Of a DNA stretch of 64,000 nucleotides, positions 8,894 through 17,089 are shown one piece after another. The notes beneath the pieces are model-generated. The model was not told the DNA's origin. It ran no database searches and was given only the letters and a program-made list of their open reading frames with translations. The stretch is from Sporohalobacter salinus (GTDB lineage: Bacteria; Bacillota; Halanaerobiia; Halobacteroidales; Acetohalobiaceae), in contig NZ_JAFBEG010000007.1 in the NCBI RefSeq assembly GCF_016908635.1, forward strand, positions 38,578-102,577. Reading direction: 5' to 3'. The number at the start of each line of letters is the position of its first letter. Positions within the stretch are counted from its first letter, which is position 1. A program made the position numbers and the translations under genes.

Positions 8894-9379
8894 ATGTTTA
8901 ATATCTTTAAAAAAAATAAAGAAGTTAAATTATTTGCTCCATTAACGGGAAAAATTATTGATTTATCCGAGGTGCCCGATGATGTATTTGCTAATAAAGT
9001 AGTTGGAGATGGGGTAGCTATTGAACCAACAGATAATATTCTAGTATCACCAATAACAGGAGTTATTAAACAAATTTTTCCTACCAAACATGCTGTGGGG
9101 CTTGAAACTTCTCAAGGGGTTCAAATATTAATGCATATAGGCATTAATACTGTAGATTTAAATGGGAAAGGCTTTGAAAAATTGATTGAAGAAAAATCTG
9201 AAGTAGAATTAGGAGATAAGTTAATTAAATTTGATCCAGAGTATATTAAAGAAAATGCTACTTCTTTGATTACTCCAATTCTTATTACTAATGTGGATGG
9301 GGTTGGAAATATTGAAGTCACGGATGTTGATGAAGTAGCTGCTGGAGAAGATGAAATAATAACAGTTAATAATATTTAA
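8894..9379 (+). CDS. crr: PTS EIIA, glucose family
   Basis: Cytoplasmic phosphocarrier that takes phosphate from HPr and gives it to the EIIB domain of PtsG. 161 residues is the normal size for a free EIIA-Glc. The accepted histidine is H81 in GVQILMHIGINTV, and the second pocket histidine is H66 in TKHAVGLE. The ribosome site AAGGAGG lies before ATG 8894. The gene sits between ptsG and HPr in the same direction. In Gram-positives this domain is usually fused to the permease, so a free EIIA beside an EIICB is the arrangement more familiar from enteric bacteria. Confidence 0.92.
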   Translation: MFNIFKKNKEVKLFAPLTGKIIDLSEVPDDVFANKVVGDGVAIEPTDNILVSPITGVIKQIFPTKHAVGLETSQGVQILMHIGINTVDLNGKGFEKLIEEKSEVELGDKLIKFDPEYIKENATSLITPILITNVDGVGNIEVTDVDEVAAGEDEIITVNNI

Positions 9380-9416
9380 ATAAAAACAAATTTATAAAAC
9401 AGGGGTGTATTGTATA

Positions 9417-9680
9417 ATGAAAAAAGAAACAGTAACAGTCAATAATGATACAGGAATTCATTCAAGACCAGCTTCAATGCTTGTTCAAGAGGCAAATAAG
9501 TTTGATTCTAAGGTGTTAATTAGCAAAGATAGTCAAGAGGTAAGTGCTAAAAGTATTATGGGGATTATGGGTTTAGGTGTTAACAAAGATTCTGAAATAA
9601 TTATTAAGGCTGAGGGTAATGATGAAAAAGAAGCTGTGCAGGCATTAGTTAATTTAATTGAACAAGGATTTGATGAGTAA
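9417..9680 (+). CDS. ptsH: Phosphocarrier protein HPr
   Basis: General PTS phosphocarrier. The start was set to ATG 9417, nine bases after AGGGGTG, instead of the in-frame GTG at 9405. With this start the phosphorylated histidine falls at H15 (GIHSRPAS) and the regulatory serine at S46 (AKSIMGIMGLG), exactly the family numbering, and the length is 87 residues. Ser46 implies control by HPr kinase/phosphatase and CcpA-type catabolite repression, neither of which is encoded in the window. Enzyme I (ptsI) is also absent here, unusual for ptsH, so it must lie elsewhere. Confidence 0.95.
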   Translation: MKKETVTVNNDTGIHSRPASMLVQEANKFDSKVLISKDSQEVSAKSIMGIMGLGVNKDSEIIIKAEGNDEKEAVQALVNLIEQGFDE

Positions 9681-9730
9681 TTAAAATTAAAGGGGGGAAG
9701 ATTATTAGTAAGAGTAAATTAAGTTTATTT

Positions 9731-10840
9731 ATGTTGAGTTTAGCATTGGTGTTATTTATGTTTAGCTCGGTTACTTTAGCAGCGGATATGAAAGTGAATA
9801 TGAAACATTGGGGAGAAACTCAGGGAGAACAAGTTTATCTTTACACGATAGCTAATGATAATGGTATGAAAATGAAAGTTACTAATTATGGAGGTAGAAT
9901 AACTGCGCTTGAAGTACCAGATAAAGAAGGGGATTTAGTTGACGTAGTTTTAGGGTTTGATAGTTTAAAAGATTATTTGAATAACCCTAATAACTTTGGG
10001 GCGGTTATTGGTAGATATGGAAATAGAATTGCTAACGGAAGTTTTACTTTAAATAATAAGACGTATCATTTAGCTCAAAATAATGGTGACAATCATTTAC
10101 ATGGTGGATTTGTAGGCTTTGACCAAAGAGTTTGGAATATTAAAGCAGTTGAAAAAGATGATGAAGTGTCTCTGGTTTTAACTTATTTAAGTGAAGACGG
10201 TGAAGAAGGATATCCAGGAAATTTAAATGTTAAAGTAACTTATACTCTTACTAATGATAACGCTTTACGAATAGATTATCAAGCAAAGACAGACCAACCT
10301 ACTGTTTGTAATTTAACTAATCACTCTTACTTTAATCTCAATGGAGTGAATAGTTCAGCTATGGATCATCAATTGATGATAAATGCAGATCATTATACCC
10401 CCATAGATGAAGAATGGATACCAACTGGGGCTATTGAATCTGTAGCTAATACTCCAATGGATTTCCGGAACCCAACTAGAGTTGGTAAAAGAGCCAAGCA
10501 AGATTTTTGGCAATTGGAGAATGGGGTTGGATATGATCATAATTATGTGCTTAATACTAACGGAGATTTAAATCAACTAGCAGCTACTCTTTATGAACCT
10601 TCTACTGGCATTTTTATGAAAATGTATACTGAAGAACCGGGAGTACAGTTGTATGCAGGTAATTTTCTTGATGGTTCTATAACGGGTAAAGACGGCAAAA
10701 CATATAAAAAGCATTATGCTATTTGTTTAGAAACGCAGCATTTTCCTGATTCGCCTAATGTTTCACATTTTCCATCTACAGTATTAAAACCAGATGAGAC
10801 TTATACTACTACTACTATTTATAAATTTAGTACTAAATAA
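9731..10840 (+). CDS. galM: Secreted aldose 1-epimerase (mutarotase)
   Basis: Interconverts alpha and beta anomers of hexoses. The 369-residue protein begins with a hydrophobic signal sequence ending near SSVTLAAD, so it acts outside the cytoplasmic membrane. Mutarotase signatures are present: NHSYFNLNG with the catalytic histidine, and AICLETQHFPDSP with the catalytic glutamate. ATG 9731 lies 33 bases beyond the nearest ribosome site (AGGGGGG, ending 9697). An in-frame ATT at 9704 has ideal spacing and would add the basic start ISKSKLSLF typical of signal peptides, so the true start may be a non-standard AUU. The gene follows the PTS genes and ends at a strong terminator, fitting sugar uptake. 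Confidence 0.85.
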   Translation: MLSLALVLFMFSSVTLAADMKVNMKHWGETQGEQVYLYTIANDNGMKMKVTNYGGRITALEVPDKEGDLVDVVLGFDSLKDYLNNPNNFGAVIGRYGNRIANGSFTLNNKTYHLAQNNGDNHLHGGFVGFDQRVWNIKAVEKDDEVSLVLTYLSEDGEEGYPGNLNVKVTYTLTNDNALRIDYQAKTDQPTVCNLTNHSYFNLNGVNSSAMDHQLMINADHYTPIDEEWIPTGAIESVANTPMDFRNPTRVGKRAKQDFWQLENGVGYDHNYVLNTNGDLNQLAATLYEPSTGIFMKMYTEEPGVQLYAGNFLDGSITGKDGKTYKKHYAICLETQHFPDSPNVSHFPSTVLKPDETYTTTTIYKFSTK

Positions 10841-10858
10841 AAAGAAAGATTTACTTAT

Positions 10859-10914
10859 AAGAGGCTTCTCTTTAATTTCTTAAAATAGAAAAGAGGAGCC
10901 TCTTTTCTATTTTG
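10859..10914 (+). terminator. Rho-independent terminator after the PTS/galM module
   Basis: AAGAGGCTTCTCTTT (10859) pairs with AAAGAGGAGCCTCTT (ending near 10904), with one G-U pair, and is followed by TTCTATTTT. Confidence 0.85.
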
Positions 10915-10988
10915 TAGGTTATTATAATAATATTTCATATATTATATGTAATGGATAATTGTAGAATAAATGAGCTTAATTTAAATTC

Positions 10989-11017
10989 TTGACATTTTTC
11001 TAACAATTTTATATAAT
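10989..11017 (+). promoter_or_regulatory. Sigma-A type promoter for the first ackA
   Basis: TTGACA at 10989-10994 and TATAAT at 11012-11017 with a 17-base spacer. The predicted RNA starts near 11024, giving an unusually long leader of almost 300 bases before the ATG at 11320. Confidence 0.82.
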
Positions 11018-11079
11018 TAATGTGATAAGTTCAAATAATAAATATTAGATTATTTAAGAAAATAATTAGAATTTATTAA

Positions 11080-11136
11080 AACTTAATTTTTTAAGCTCAA
11101 TTAATAGTACAAGCATTGAGCTTAAAAAATTAAGTT
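11080..11136 (+). repeat. Perfect 22-base inverted repeat in the ackA leader
   Basis: The left arm at 11080-11101 (AACTTAATTTTTTAAGCTCA and two more bases) is the exact reverse complement of 11115-11136, with a 13-base loop. No T run follows, so it is not an ordinary terminator. Confidence 0.85.
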
Positions 11137-11236
11137 AGTGAGTGCGAATTCATTATAATGAATTTAATAAGACGATGGAAAAGAGCGGTAGTGTAGATAT
11201 ATAATTACTGTGACAGCAATTACAGTAGTATAGGCT

Positions 11237-12519
11237 GCTTTTTAAGATAAGTAAAGAGCTAATTTAAATTATAAAAATTAGTTGAACTAATAATTAAATT
11301 AGAGGGGGAAAGTATTAAAATGAAAGTTTTAGTTTTGAATTGTGGTAGTTCATCTCTTAAGTATCAATTAATGAATATGGAAGATGAATCATCTTTAGCT
11401 AAAGGGCTGGTAGAAAGAATTGGAATTGATGGTGCTTTTTTAGAGCATGAACCAGCTGAGGGAGAAGAAGTTACAATTGAAAATGAGATTCCTGATCACA
11501 GCGTAGCAATTAAGATGGTAATTGATGCCTTATTAGATGATGCTCATGGAGTAATTGATGATATGGATGAGATTAGTGCTGTAGGTCATCGAGTAGTTCA
11601 TGGGGGCGAAGAGTTTTCAGATTCTGTTTTGATAGATGATGAGGTTTACGATGCTATAGATGGCGTAAAAGACTTGGCTCCACTACATAATCCGCCTAAC
11701 TTATTAGGTATTGAAGTTAGTCAAGAATTAATGCCAGAAACTCCTGATGTAGCTGTTTTTGATACTGCTTTCCATCAAACTATGCCAGCGAAATCTTACC
11801 TATATGCATTACCTTATGAATGGTATAAGGAGCACGATGTACGCCGTTATGGTTTTCATGGAACTTCCCATAAGTATGTATCCCAACGAGCCGCTGAATT
11901 GTTAGATAAGCCGATTGAAGATTTAAAGATAATTACTTGTCATCTGGGAAATGGAGCTAGCGTAGCTGCTATTGATGGTGGTAAAGTAGTAGATACCAGT
12001 ATGGGTTTAACTCCTCTAGAAGGTTTAGTAATGGGAACTCGTTGTGGAGATATAGATCCTGCGATTGTACCATTTATGATGGAAAAAGAAGATCTATCTC
12101 CTGCTGAAATTGATAATATTTTAAATAAGGAAAGCGGGGTAGCTGGAATATCTGGTGTTAGTAGTGACTTTAGAGATTTAGAAGAAGCTGCTCAAGAAGG
12201 TAATGAACGAGCTAAGGTAGCAATTGATGTCTTTTGTCAGCGCGTTAAGAAGTATATCGGTTCTTATTCGGCAGCATTAGGAGGAGTAGATGTAGTAGTC
12301 TTTACTGCTGGTATTGGTGAAAATGCTATTGGAATTCGAGCCGAGATTTTAGAGGATCTTGCTTATTTAGGATTTACTTTAGATGAAGAGAAGAATGATG
12401 TACGAGGAGAAGAAAGTATAATTACAACAGATAATTCTGATAATATTGCTATGGTAATTCCAACTAATGAAGAACTAGTGATTGCTCGTGATACCAAGCG
12501 TTTAGTTATTAAAGCGTAG
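11237..12519 (+). repeat. Tandem duplication, copy 1 (ackA plus leader)
   Basis: From about 11237 this block matches 14294-15573. The last 50 leader bases (11270-11319) are identical to 14327-14376, and coding identity is near complete up to codon 335. It then breaks for about 31 codons (12325-12417) and resumes to the end of the gene. Confidence 0.9.
11320..12519 (+). CDS. ackA: Acetate kinase, copy 1
   Basis: Makes ATP and acetate from acetyl phosphate and ADP, the energy-yielding end of acetogenic or mixed-acid fermentation. The 399-residue length is normal. ASKHA-fold motifs are visible: N7 in [24 protein letters not shown] with the active-site histidine, [10 protein letters not shown], and the arginine in [10 protein letters not shown]. 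The AGAGGGGG ribosome site precedes ATG 11320. It has its own perfect promoter and terminator. It differs from copy 2 at only three of the first 335 residues but at 17 of residues 336-366. Phosphotransacetylase is not in the window. Confidence 0.95.
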   Translation: MKVLVLNCGSSSLKYQLMNMEDESSLAKGLVERIGIDGAFLEHEPAEGEEVTIENEIPDHSVAIKMVIDALLDDAHGVIDDMDEISAVGHRVVHGGEEFSDSVLIDDEVYDAIDGVKDLAPLHNPPNLLGIEVSQELMPETPDVAVFDTAFHQTMPAKSYLYALPYEWYKEHDVRRYGFHGTSHKYVSQRAAELLDKPIEDLKIITCHLGNGASVAAIDGGKVVDTSMGLTPLEGLVMGTRCGDIDPAIVPFMMEKEDLSPAEIDNILNKESGVAGISGVSSDFRDLEEAAQEGNERAKVAIDVFCQRVKKYIGSYSAALGGVDVVVFTAGIGENAIGIRAEILEDLAYLGFTLDEEKNDVRGEESIITTDNSDNIAMVIPTNEELVIARDTKRLVIKA

Positions 12520-12558
12520 ATATTGTTATTTAAACATTAAATCTTAATTTAACTTTTA

Positions 12559-12588
12559 ATCCCTTGGGATTTATCCCAAGGGATTTTT
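12559..12588 (+). terminator. Terminator after the first ackA
   Basis: AATCCCTTGGGAT and ATCCCAAGGGATT form a perfect stem with a two-base gap at the centre and are followed by a T run to 12588. Confidence 0.88.
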
Positions 12589-12613
12589 AATTATAAAAAA
12601 GTCTCTTAACCAC

Positions 12614-12642
12614 TTGACATTAAGTTAAATTTTAAGTATCAT
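12614..12642 (+). promoter_or_regulatory. Promoter for the DUF368 gene
   Basis: TTGACA at 12614-12619 and TATCAT at 12637-12642 with a 17-base spacer. The leader to the gene at 12788 is about 140 bases, AT-rich and without further recognisable elements. Confidence 0.65.
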
Positions 12643-12787
12643 TTTCAAGAAAGATAAACTAAATTTTTGTATGATCAATTTAGAATGTCCAAGATTATAT
12701 AATATCTTTTAGTTTAAAGTAGCTAAAATAAATAGAGAAGTTTAAATTTCATATAATTTAATAGAACTATTTAGGTGGTGAGGGGAA

Positions 12788-13537
12788 ATGAATAAATTTT
12801 TAAAATTATTTATTAAGGGAATTCCTATTGGAATATCTAATACGTTACCAGGAGTTAGTGGTGGAACAATGGCTTTAGTATTAGATATTTATGATGATTT
12901 AATCTCAGGTATAAAGAAAATCAGATTATCAATAGTTGGGCCAATATTTTTTGGAGCTATGATTGGAGTATTAGGGAGTTCTAAAATAATTACTTCTTTA
13001 CTAGAGAGTTATCCTAATTTAATAAAGGCTTTTTTATTAGGGTTAATTTTTGCTTCAAGTAAAGTGACTTTTAAACAAGTAAAAAAAATTAATTTAAAAA
13101 CAATTAGTTTATGTTTAGTAGGATTATTATTAGCTCTTATGTATTCAGTAGAACTTGATAGCGTTACAAAAGCAGGGGCTTTATCATATTTCAAAATATT
13201 TTTTGGTGGAGTAATTGGTAGTGTAGCTATGATTTTGCCAGGAGTTAGTGGTGGTACGGTATTAATTATGCTTGGATTATATGAAGGAGTTTTGGAAGCA
13301 ATTACTACTTTTAATTTATCAGTTATAGCTATTTTTGGTTTAGGAGTAGGAAGTGGATTATTGATTTTTTCCCAAATTTTATTTTTCTTGTTAAATAATT
13401 TTCGGTCCTTATTAATGGCCTTTTTAACTGGTTTAATTTTAGGATCAATGCGTAGTGTTATTTCATTTCAATTAGGGATAGGAGTGGTGATCAGCTTTAT
13501 TTTAGGTGTAATAATTATTCAGTTATTATCAGAATAG
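12788..13537 (+). CDS. DUF368 (PopT-like) polyprenyl-phosphate transporter
   Basis: Integral membrane protein of 249 residues with about seven or eight hydrophobic segments. It contains two copies of the DUF368 motif, NTLPGVSGGTMA near residues 19-30 and MILPGVSGGTVL near 148-159, as expected for an internally duplicated inverted-repeat fold. Members of this family have been shown to return undecaprenyl phosphate across the cytoplasmic membrane for reuse in envelope synthesis; that function is assigned here from family knowledge. A GGTGGTGAGGGG ribosome site precedes the start. It has its own promoter and lies between the two acetate kinase copies, with no clear functional link to them. Confidence 0.85.
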   Translation: MNKFLKLFIKGIPIGISNTLPGVSGGTMALVLDIYDDLISGIKKIRLSIVGPIFFGAMIGVLGSSKIITSLLESYPNLIKAFLLGLIFASSKVTFKQVKKINLKTISLCLVGLLLALMYSVELDSVTKAGALSYFKIFFGGVIGSVAMILPGVSGGTVLIMLGLYEGVLEAITTFNLSVIAIFGLGVGSGLLIFSQILFFLLNNFRSLLMAFLTGLILGSMRSVISFQLGIGVVISFILGVIIIQLLSE

Positions 13538-13763
13538 TCATAGTAAGGAATTGTAATTTCATATAAAAGTTCTTTAATTTTCTTTCTTAAGGCGATAAAA
13601 TATTTAAGATTTCTAGATTATTATAAGTTAAATAGATTATTTGTCAGTAGTAATAATGAATTTTACATTTTTTGAGTATTATTTTAAAAGAGAAGATATT
13701 AAAAAGGAATTCGATTAGCTAAAGAGAATAAAGAAAATAAGCGATAATAAAGGAGGATGATAA

Positions 13764-14048
13764 ATGAGTATTTTTGAAGCACTTATGTTAATCTGCTTTG
13801 GTGCTGCTTGGCCAGCATCAATTTATAAGTCATATGCTTCTCGAAATAATTCAGGTAAAAGCCTCTGGTTTATGGTTATTGTTTTAATTGGTTATATTTC
13901 TGGGGTTACACATAAGTTACTTTATAGTTATGACCTTGTTATTTATTTGTATATTTTAAATGGATTGATGGTTTCTGTTGATATATTGTTTTATTATCGG
14001 AATTTTAAAATTAATAAAAAAGAGAAAAATAAAGAAGTGAGTTTATAA
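13764..14048 (+). CDS. Small PQ-loop/SemiSWEET-like membrane protein
   Basis: A 94-residue protein with three hydrophobic segments (about 4-20, 34-52, 58-80). The pattern WPASIYKSYASRNNSGKSLWF resembles the first helix and loop of PQ-loop proteins, where a proline after the helix break and the segment KSVKGISLWF are typical. Three-helix proteins of this kind (SemiSWEETs) dimerise to transport sugars. The canonical PQ dipeptide is replaced by PA here, so transport of sugar is only a guess. AAAGGAGGATGA gives a strong ribosome site. It lies alone between the popT-like gene and the second ackA and ends at a perfect terminator. Confidence 0.6.
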   Translation: MSIFEALMLICFGAAWPASIYKSYASRNNSGKSLWFMVIVLIGYISGVTHKLLYSYDLVIYLYILNGLMVSVDILFYYRNFKINKKEKNKEVSL

Positions 14049-14069
14049 AAAGTAATTTTCAATTTATTA

Positions 14070-14109
14070 AAGCCTAAATTTAGATTTTAATCTAAATTTA
14101 GGCTTTTTT
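14070..14109 (+). terminator. Terminator after the PQ-loop gene
   Basis: AAGCCTAAATTTAGA and TCTAAATTTAGGCTT pair perfectly around TTTTAA and run into a T tract. Between here and the second ackA only a weak TATAAT (14180-14185) and the duplicated leader from 14294 are visible. Confidence 0.88.
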
Positions 14110-14293
14110 GGATTTGAAGTGAATATATTTAGCCGATATTAGCTGAAAATTAATTATATTCAGAAAATATATTCTTTAATATAATTATGTAAAAAAACAA
14201 GGGGAAAAGACATAATATATAGTAATATACATATTGGCGATTAAAATTGATAATTTTTATGAACATCAATTATAGCAGTGAAAGTTACAAATT

Positions 14294-15573
14294 GCTTTTT
14301 AAAGACAAGTAAAAGATAATTTAAATTATAAAAATTAGTTGAACTAATAATTAAATTAGAGGGGGAAAGTATTAAAATGAAAGTTTTAGTTTTAAATTGT
14401 GGTAGTTCATCTCTTAAGTATCAATTAATGAATATGGAAGATGAATCATCTTTAGCTAAAGGGTTAGTAGAAAGAATTGGAATTGATGGGGCCTTTTTAG
14501 AGCATGAACCAGCTGAGGGAGAAGAAGTTACAATTGAAAATGAGATTTCTGATCACAGCGTAGCAATTAAGATGGTAATTGATGCCTTATTAGATGATGC
14601 TCATGGAGTAATTGATGATATGGATGAGATTAGTGCTGTAGGTCATCGAGTAGCTCATGGGGGCGAAGAGTTTTCGGACTCTGTTTTGATAGATGATGAG
14701 GTTTATGATGCTATAGATGGCGTAAAAGACTTGGCTCCACTACATAATCCGCCTAACTTATTAGGTATTGAAGTTAGTCAAGAATTAATGCCAGAAACTC
14801 CTGATGTAGCTGTTTTTGATACTGCTTTCCATCAAACTATGCCAGCGAAATCTTACCTATATGCATTACCTTATGAATGGTATAAGGAGCACGATGTACG
14901 CCGTTATGGTTTTCATGGAACTTCCCATAAGTATGTATCCCAACGAGCCGCTGAATTGTTAGATAAGCCGATTGAAGATTTAAAGATAATTACTTGTCAT
15001 CTGGGAAATGGAGCTAGCGTAGCTGCTATTGATGGTGGTAAAGTAGTAGATACCAGTATGGGTTTAACTCCTTTAGAAGGTTTAGTAATGGGAACTCGTT
15101 GTGGAGATATAGATCCTGCGATTGTACCATTTATGATGGAAAAAGAAGATCTATCTCCTGCTGAAATTGATAATACTTTAAATAAGGAAAGCGGTGTAGC
15201 TGGAATATCTGGTGTTAGTAGTGACTTTAGAGATTTAGAAGAAGCTGCTCAAGAAGGTAATGAACGAGCTAAGGTAGCAATTGATGTCTTTTGTCAGCGC
15301 GTTAAGAAGTATATTGGTTCTTATTCGGCAGCATTAGGAGGAGTAGATGTAGTAGTCTTTACTGCTGGTATTGGTGAAAATGGAATAGAAATTCGTGAAA
15401 ATATACTAGATGGGCTAGAATTTTTAGGTATAAAAGTTGATTCTAAAAAGAATAATATTCGTGGGAAAGAAGGAATAATTACAACAGATAATTCTGATAA
15501 TATTGCTATGGTAATTCCTACTAATGAAGAATTAGTGATTGCTCGTGATACTAAGCGTTTAGTTACAGCATAA
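14294..15573 (+). repeat. Tandem duplication, copy 2 (ackA plus leader)
   Basis: Counterpart of 11237-12519. The 22-base inverted repeat and the strong promoter of copy 1 are not part of the duplicated segment. The divergent patch is 15382-15474. Confidence 0.9.
14377..15573 (+). CDS. ackA: Acetate kinase, copy 2
   Basis: Second acetate kinase, 398 residues, with all catalytic motifs of copy 1 (N7, [25 protein letters not shown]). The upstream 50 bases including the AGAGGGGG ribosome site are identical to copy 1. Residues 336-366 ([12 protein letters not shown] onward) differ at 17 of 31 positions from copy 1, while the sequence before and after is almost unchanged, a mosaic that suggests gene conversion. 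This copy directly precedes ylbN-rpmF, the position in which ackA is found in many clostridia, so it is probably the ancestral one. No good promoter was found in front of it. Confidence 0.95.
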   Translation: MKVLVLNCGSSSLKYQLMNMEDESSLAKGLVERIGIDGAFLEHEPAEGEEVTIENEISDHSVAIKMVIDALLDDAHGVIDDMDEISAVGHRVAHGGEEFSDSVLIDDEVYDAIDGVKDLAPLHNPPNLLGIEVSQELMPETPDVAVFDTAFHQTMPAKSYLYALPYEWYKEHDVRRYGFHGTSHKYVSQRAAELLDKPIEDLKIITCHLGNGASVAAIDGGKVVDTSMGLTPLEGLVMGTRCGDIDPAIVPFMMEKEDLSPAEIDNTLNKESGVAGISGVSSDFRDLEEAAQEGNERAKVAIDVFCQRVKKYIGSYSAALGGVDVVVFTAGIGENGIEIRENILDGLEFLGIKVDSKKNNIRGKEGIITTDNSDNIAMVIPTNEELVIARDTKRLVTA

Positions 15574-15591
15574 ATTAAATATTTCTAATGC

Positions 15592-15620
15592 TTGACAACA
15601 GAACACCTCTATATTATAAT
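15592..15620 (+). promoter_or_regulatory. Promoter for ylbN-rpmF
   Basis: TTGACA at 15592-15597 and TATAAT at 15615-15620, 17-base spacer. It starts 18 bases after the ackA stop; no terminator lies between. Confidence 0.88.
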
Positions 15621-15647
15621 TAATATGGTAAACATGAGGTGAAATAT

Positions 15648-16133
15648 ATGAAAATTAATGTAGATGATATTAAAGAAGAGATTGGAGCATTCAAAGAATT
15701 AAGTTTCAAGGAAGAGATTGAAGACATTGAATTTCAGGGGCGGGATATTAAAGTAGTTAAACCGGCTAAAATGGATTTTCAAGTATTTACTACCGATGAA
15801 TCTTTTTTAGTAACTGGAAGTATTAATTTAGAATTGAATGTAGCTTGTAGTAGATGTCTAGAAAGATTTAATTTGCCATTAACTATTCAAATAGAAGAAG
15901 AAGTGGATAAGGAAGAAGTTGAATTAATCGATAATCAAACTATAATTGATATTACAAAAGAGATCGATGATAATATTATGTTAGCAATTCCAATGCAACC
16001 AGTTTGTGATGAAGACTGTTCTGGTCTTTGTCCAAATTGTGGTCAGAATTTAAATGAAGCAGATTGTGACTGCTTTATGCATACTGTTGATCCGAGATTA
16101 GCTAAATTAGAAAAATTACTGGATAAGGAGTAA
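15648..16133 (+). CDS. DUF177 (YceD/YlbN) protein
   Basis: A 161-residue acidic protein of the DUF177 family, almost always found directly before rpmF and linked in plants and bacteria to 23S rRNA processing or stability. Four cysteines in two CxxC-like pairs (ACSRC near residues 67-71; [10 protein letters not shown] near the C-terminus) plus a final CDC may bind metal. GTG 15639 is in frame, but ATG 15648 has the proper distance from GAGGTG. It is coexpressed with rpmF 41 bases downstream. In Bacillus the order is ylbK-ylbL-ylbM-ylbN-rpmF; here almost ten kilobases separate ylbM from ylbN. Confidence 0.85.
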   Translation: MKINVDDIKEEIGAFKELSFKEEIEDIEFQGRDIKVVKPAKMDFQVFTTDESFLVTGSINLELNVACSRCLERFNLPLTIQIEEEVDKEEVELIDNQTIIDITKEIDDNIMLAIPMQPVCDEDCSGLCPNCGQNLNEADCDCFMHTVDPRLAKLEKLLDKE

Positions 16134-16174
16134 GTTTTATAGGCAGTTGTAATGATTTAAAGGAGGTGTTAGGA

Positions 16175-16342
16175 GTGGCAGTACCTAAGCAACGAACTTC
16201 AAAAAGTAGAAAAAGAAAAAGAAGAACTCACTGGAAGTTGAATGCACCTAACTTGGTAGAATGCTCTCAATGTGGTGAATTTAAGTTATCCCATAGGGTT
16301 TGTGGTGAATGTGGATATTATAATGGACGACCTGTTAAGTAA
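16175..16342 (+). CDS. rpmF: Ribosomal protein L32
   Basis: A 55-residue basic protein starting with GTG 16175 after AAAGGAGGTG. The sequence opens [19 protein letters not shown], typical of bL32, and has the zinc-ribbon cysteines in ECSQCGEF and [10 protein letters not shown], so it is the zinc-binding form. It forms part of the large ribosomal subunit near the exit tunnel. The partner ylbN lies upstream and a terminator follows directly. Confidence 0.95.
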   Translation: MAVPKQRTSKSRKRKRRTHWKLNAPNLVECSQCGEFKLSHRVCGECGYYNGRPVK

Positions 16343-16357
16343 ATAGATTTGATTTTT

Positions 16358-16396
16358 AAAGGTTCAGGGGATCGTCTCCTGGACCTTTAATTTTTT
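16358..16396 (+). terminator. Terminator after rpmF
   Basis: AAAGGTTCAGGGGA pairs with TCCTGGACCTTT around ATCGTC, followed by AATTTTTT. It separates rpmF from the fapR promoter. Confidence 0.82.
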
Positions 16397-16404
16397 AAAT
16401 TTAC

Positions 16405-16433
16405 TTGCATCTTAATTAAGTTTAATATATAAT
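16405..16433 (+). promoter_or_regulatory. Promoter of the fapR-fatty acid operon
   Basis: TTGCAT at 16405-16410 and TATAAT at 16428-16433 with a 17-base spacer; predicted start near 16440. The FapR box at 16448 covers the start of the transcript. Confidence 0.82.
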
Positions 16434-16447
16434 ATCAACAGTGAAAA

Positions 16448-16464
16448 TTAGTAGCAGGTCTTAA
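16448..16464 (+). promoter_or_regulatory. FapR operator
   Basis: The 17-base element TTAGTAGCAGGTCTTAA follows the FapR box pattern remembered from Bacillus (TTAGTA, five variable bases, TCTTAA). It lies just after the -10 box, where bound FapR would block RNA polymerase. Malonyl-CoA is the known inducer that releases FapR. Confidence 0.78.
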
Positions 16465-16492
16465 TACTAGCTATAAACTAGGTGTGATAATT

Positions 16493-17089
16493 ATGGAAAA
16501 AAAACTGTCTAAAGTAGAAAGACAGGAAGCCTTAAAAGAAAAAATAAAAGAGAATCCCTTTTTAATTGATCGTGAATTGGCTGATATGTTTGGGGTAAGT
16601 ATCCAAACGATTCGTTTAGATAGATTGGAACTTAATATTCCAGAGGTTAGAAAGCGAGTTAGGAATTTAGCTAAAGAATCTTATCCTAAAGTCAAATCTG
16701 TTAGTAATTCTGAAATTATAGGAGAATTAATAGATATTGAATTAAATAAATTCGGTGTATCTATTTTAGAAACAGATGAAGATATGGGATTAACCAATAG
16801 TAAGATTATTAGAGGGCATCATATATTTGCTCAGGCTAATTCTTTAGCAGTGGCTATTATCGATACTGATTTGGCTTTGACTGGTTTAACAAAGACTAAA
16901 TTTGAACGTCCAGTTCATGTCGGGGAGAGATTGATTGCTGAAGCAGAAGTACAGAGTAAAAAAGATGATAAATTTGAGATTGGCGTAATGACCAAGGTAA
17001 AACAAGAACGTGTCTTTAATGGAAAATTTATTATCTTTTCCGGTGAGCAATTAAACGGGGAGGTAAAAAAGCGTGCAGATAGCTGTTGA
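16493..17089 (+). CDS. fapR: Fatty acid biosynthesis repressor FapR
   Basis: Malonyl-CoA-sensing repressor of lipid synthesis. GTG 16484 is in frame, but ATG 16493 has the better ribosome-site spacing, giving 198 residues. The DeoR-like helix-turn-helix is at about 28-55 (DRELADMFGVSIQTIRLDR) and the hot-dog ligand domain at about 85-195, with GHHIFAQANSLAVAI where malonyl-CoA binds in the known family. It heads the plsX-fabH-fabK-fabD-fabG-acpP operon and has its own operator 29 bases upstream, so it is autoregulated. Its end overlaps plsX by 17 bases. Confidence 0.93.
   Translation: MEKKLSKVERQEALKEKIKENPFLIDRELADMFGVSIQTIRLDRLELNIPEVRKRVRNLAKESYPKVKSVSNSEIIGELIDIELNKFGVSILETDEDMGLTNSKIIRGHHIFAQANSLAVAIIDTDLALTGLTKTKFERPVHVGERLIAEAEVQSKKDDKFEIGVMTKVKQERVFNGKFIIFSGEQLNGEVKKRADSC

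Larger units (their letters stand above)
10915..11319 (+). other. Long intergenic leader region of the first ackA
   Basis: About 400 bases without a gene. It holds a perfect promoter at 10989, a 22-base inverted repeat at 11080-11136, an 18-base palindrome at 11147-11164, a small TACTGT/ACAGTA dyad near 11205-11228, and from about 11237 a leader segment duplicated before the second ackA. The untranslated leader would be near 300 bases. I do not recognise a known riboswitch in it. Confidence 0.6.

Noticed and set aside
11147..11164. Perfect palindrome AATTCATTATAATGAATT
   Set aside because: AT-rich and short of any known operator pattern; it also contains a chance TATAAT. Mentioned only as part of the ackA leader.
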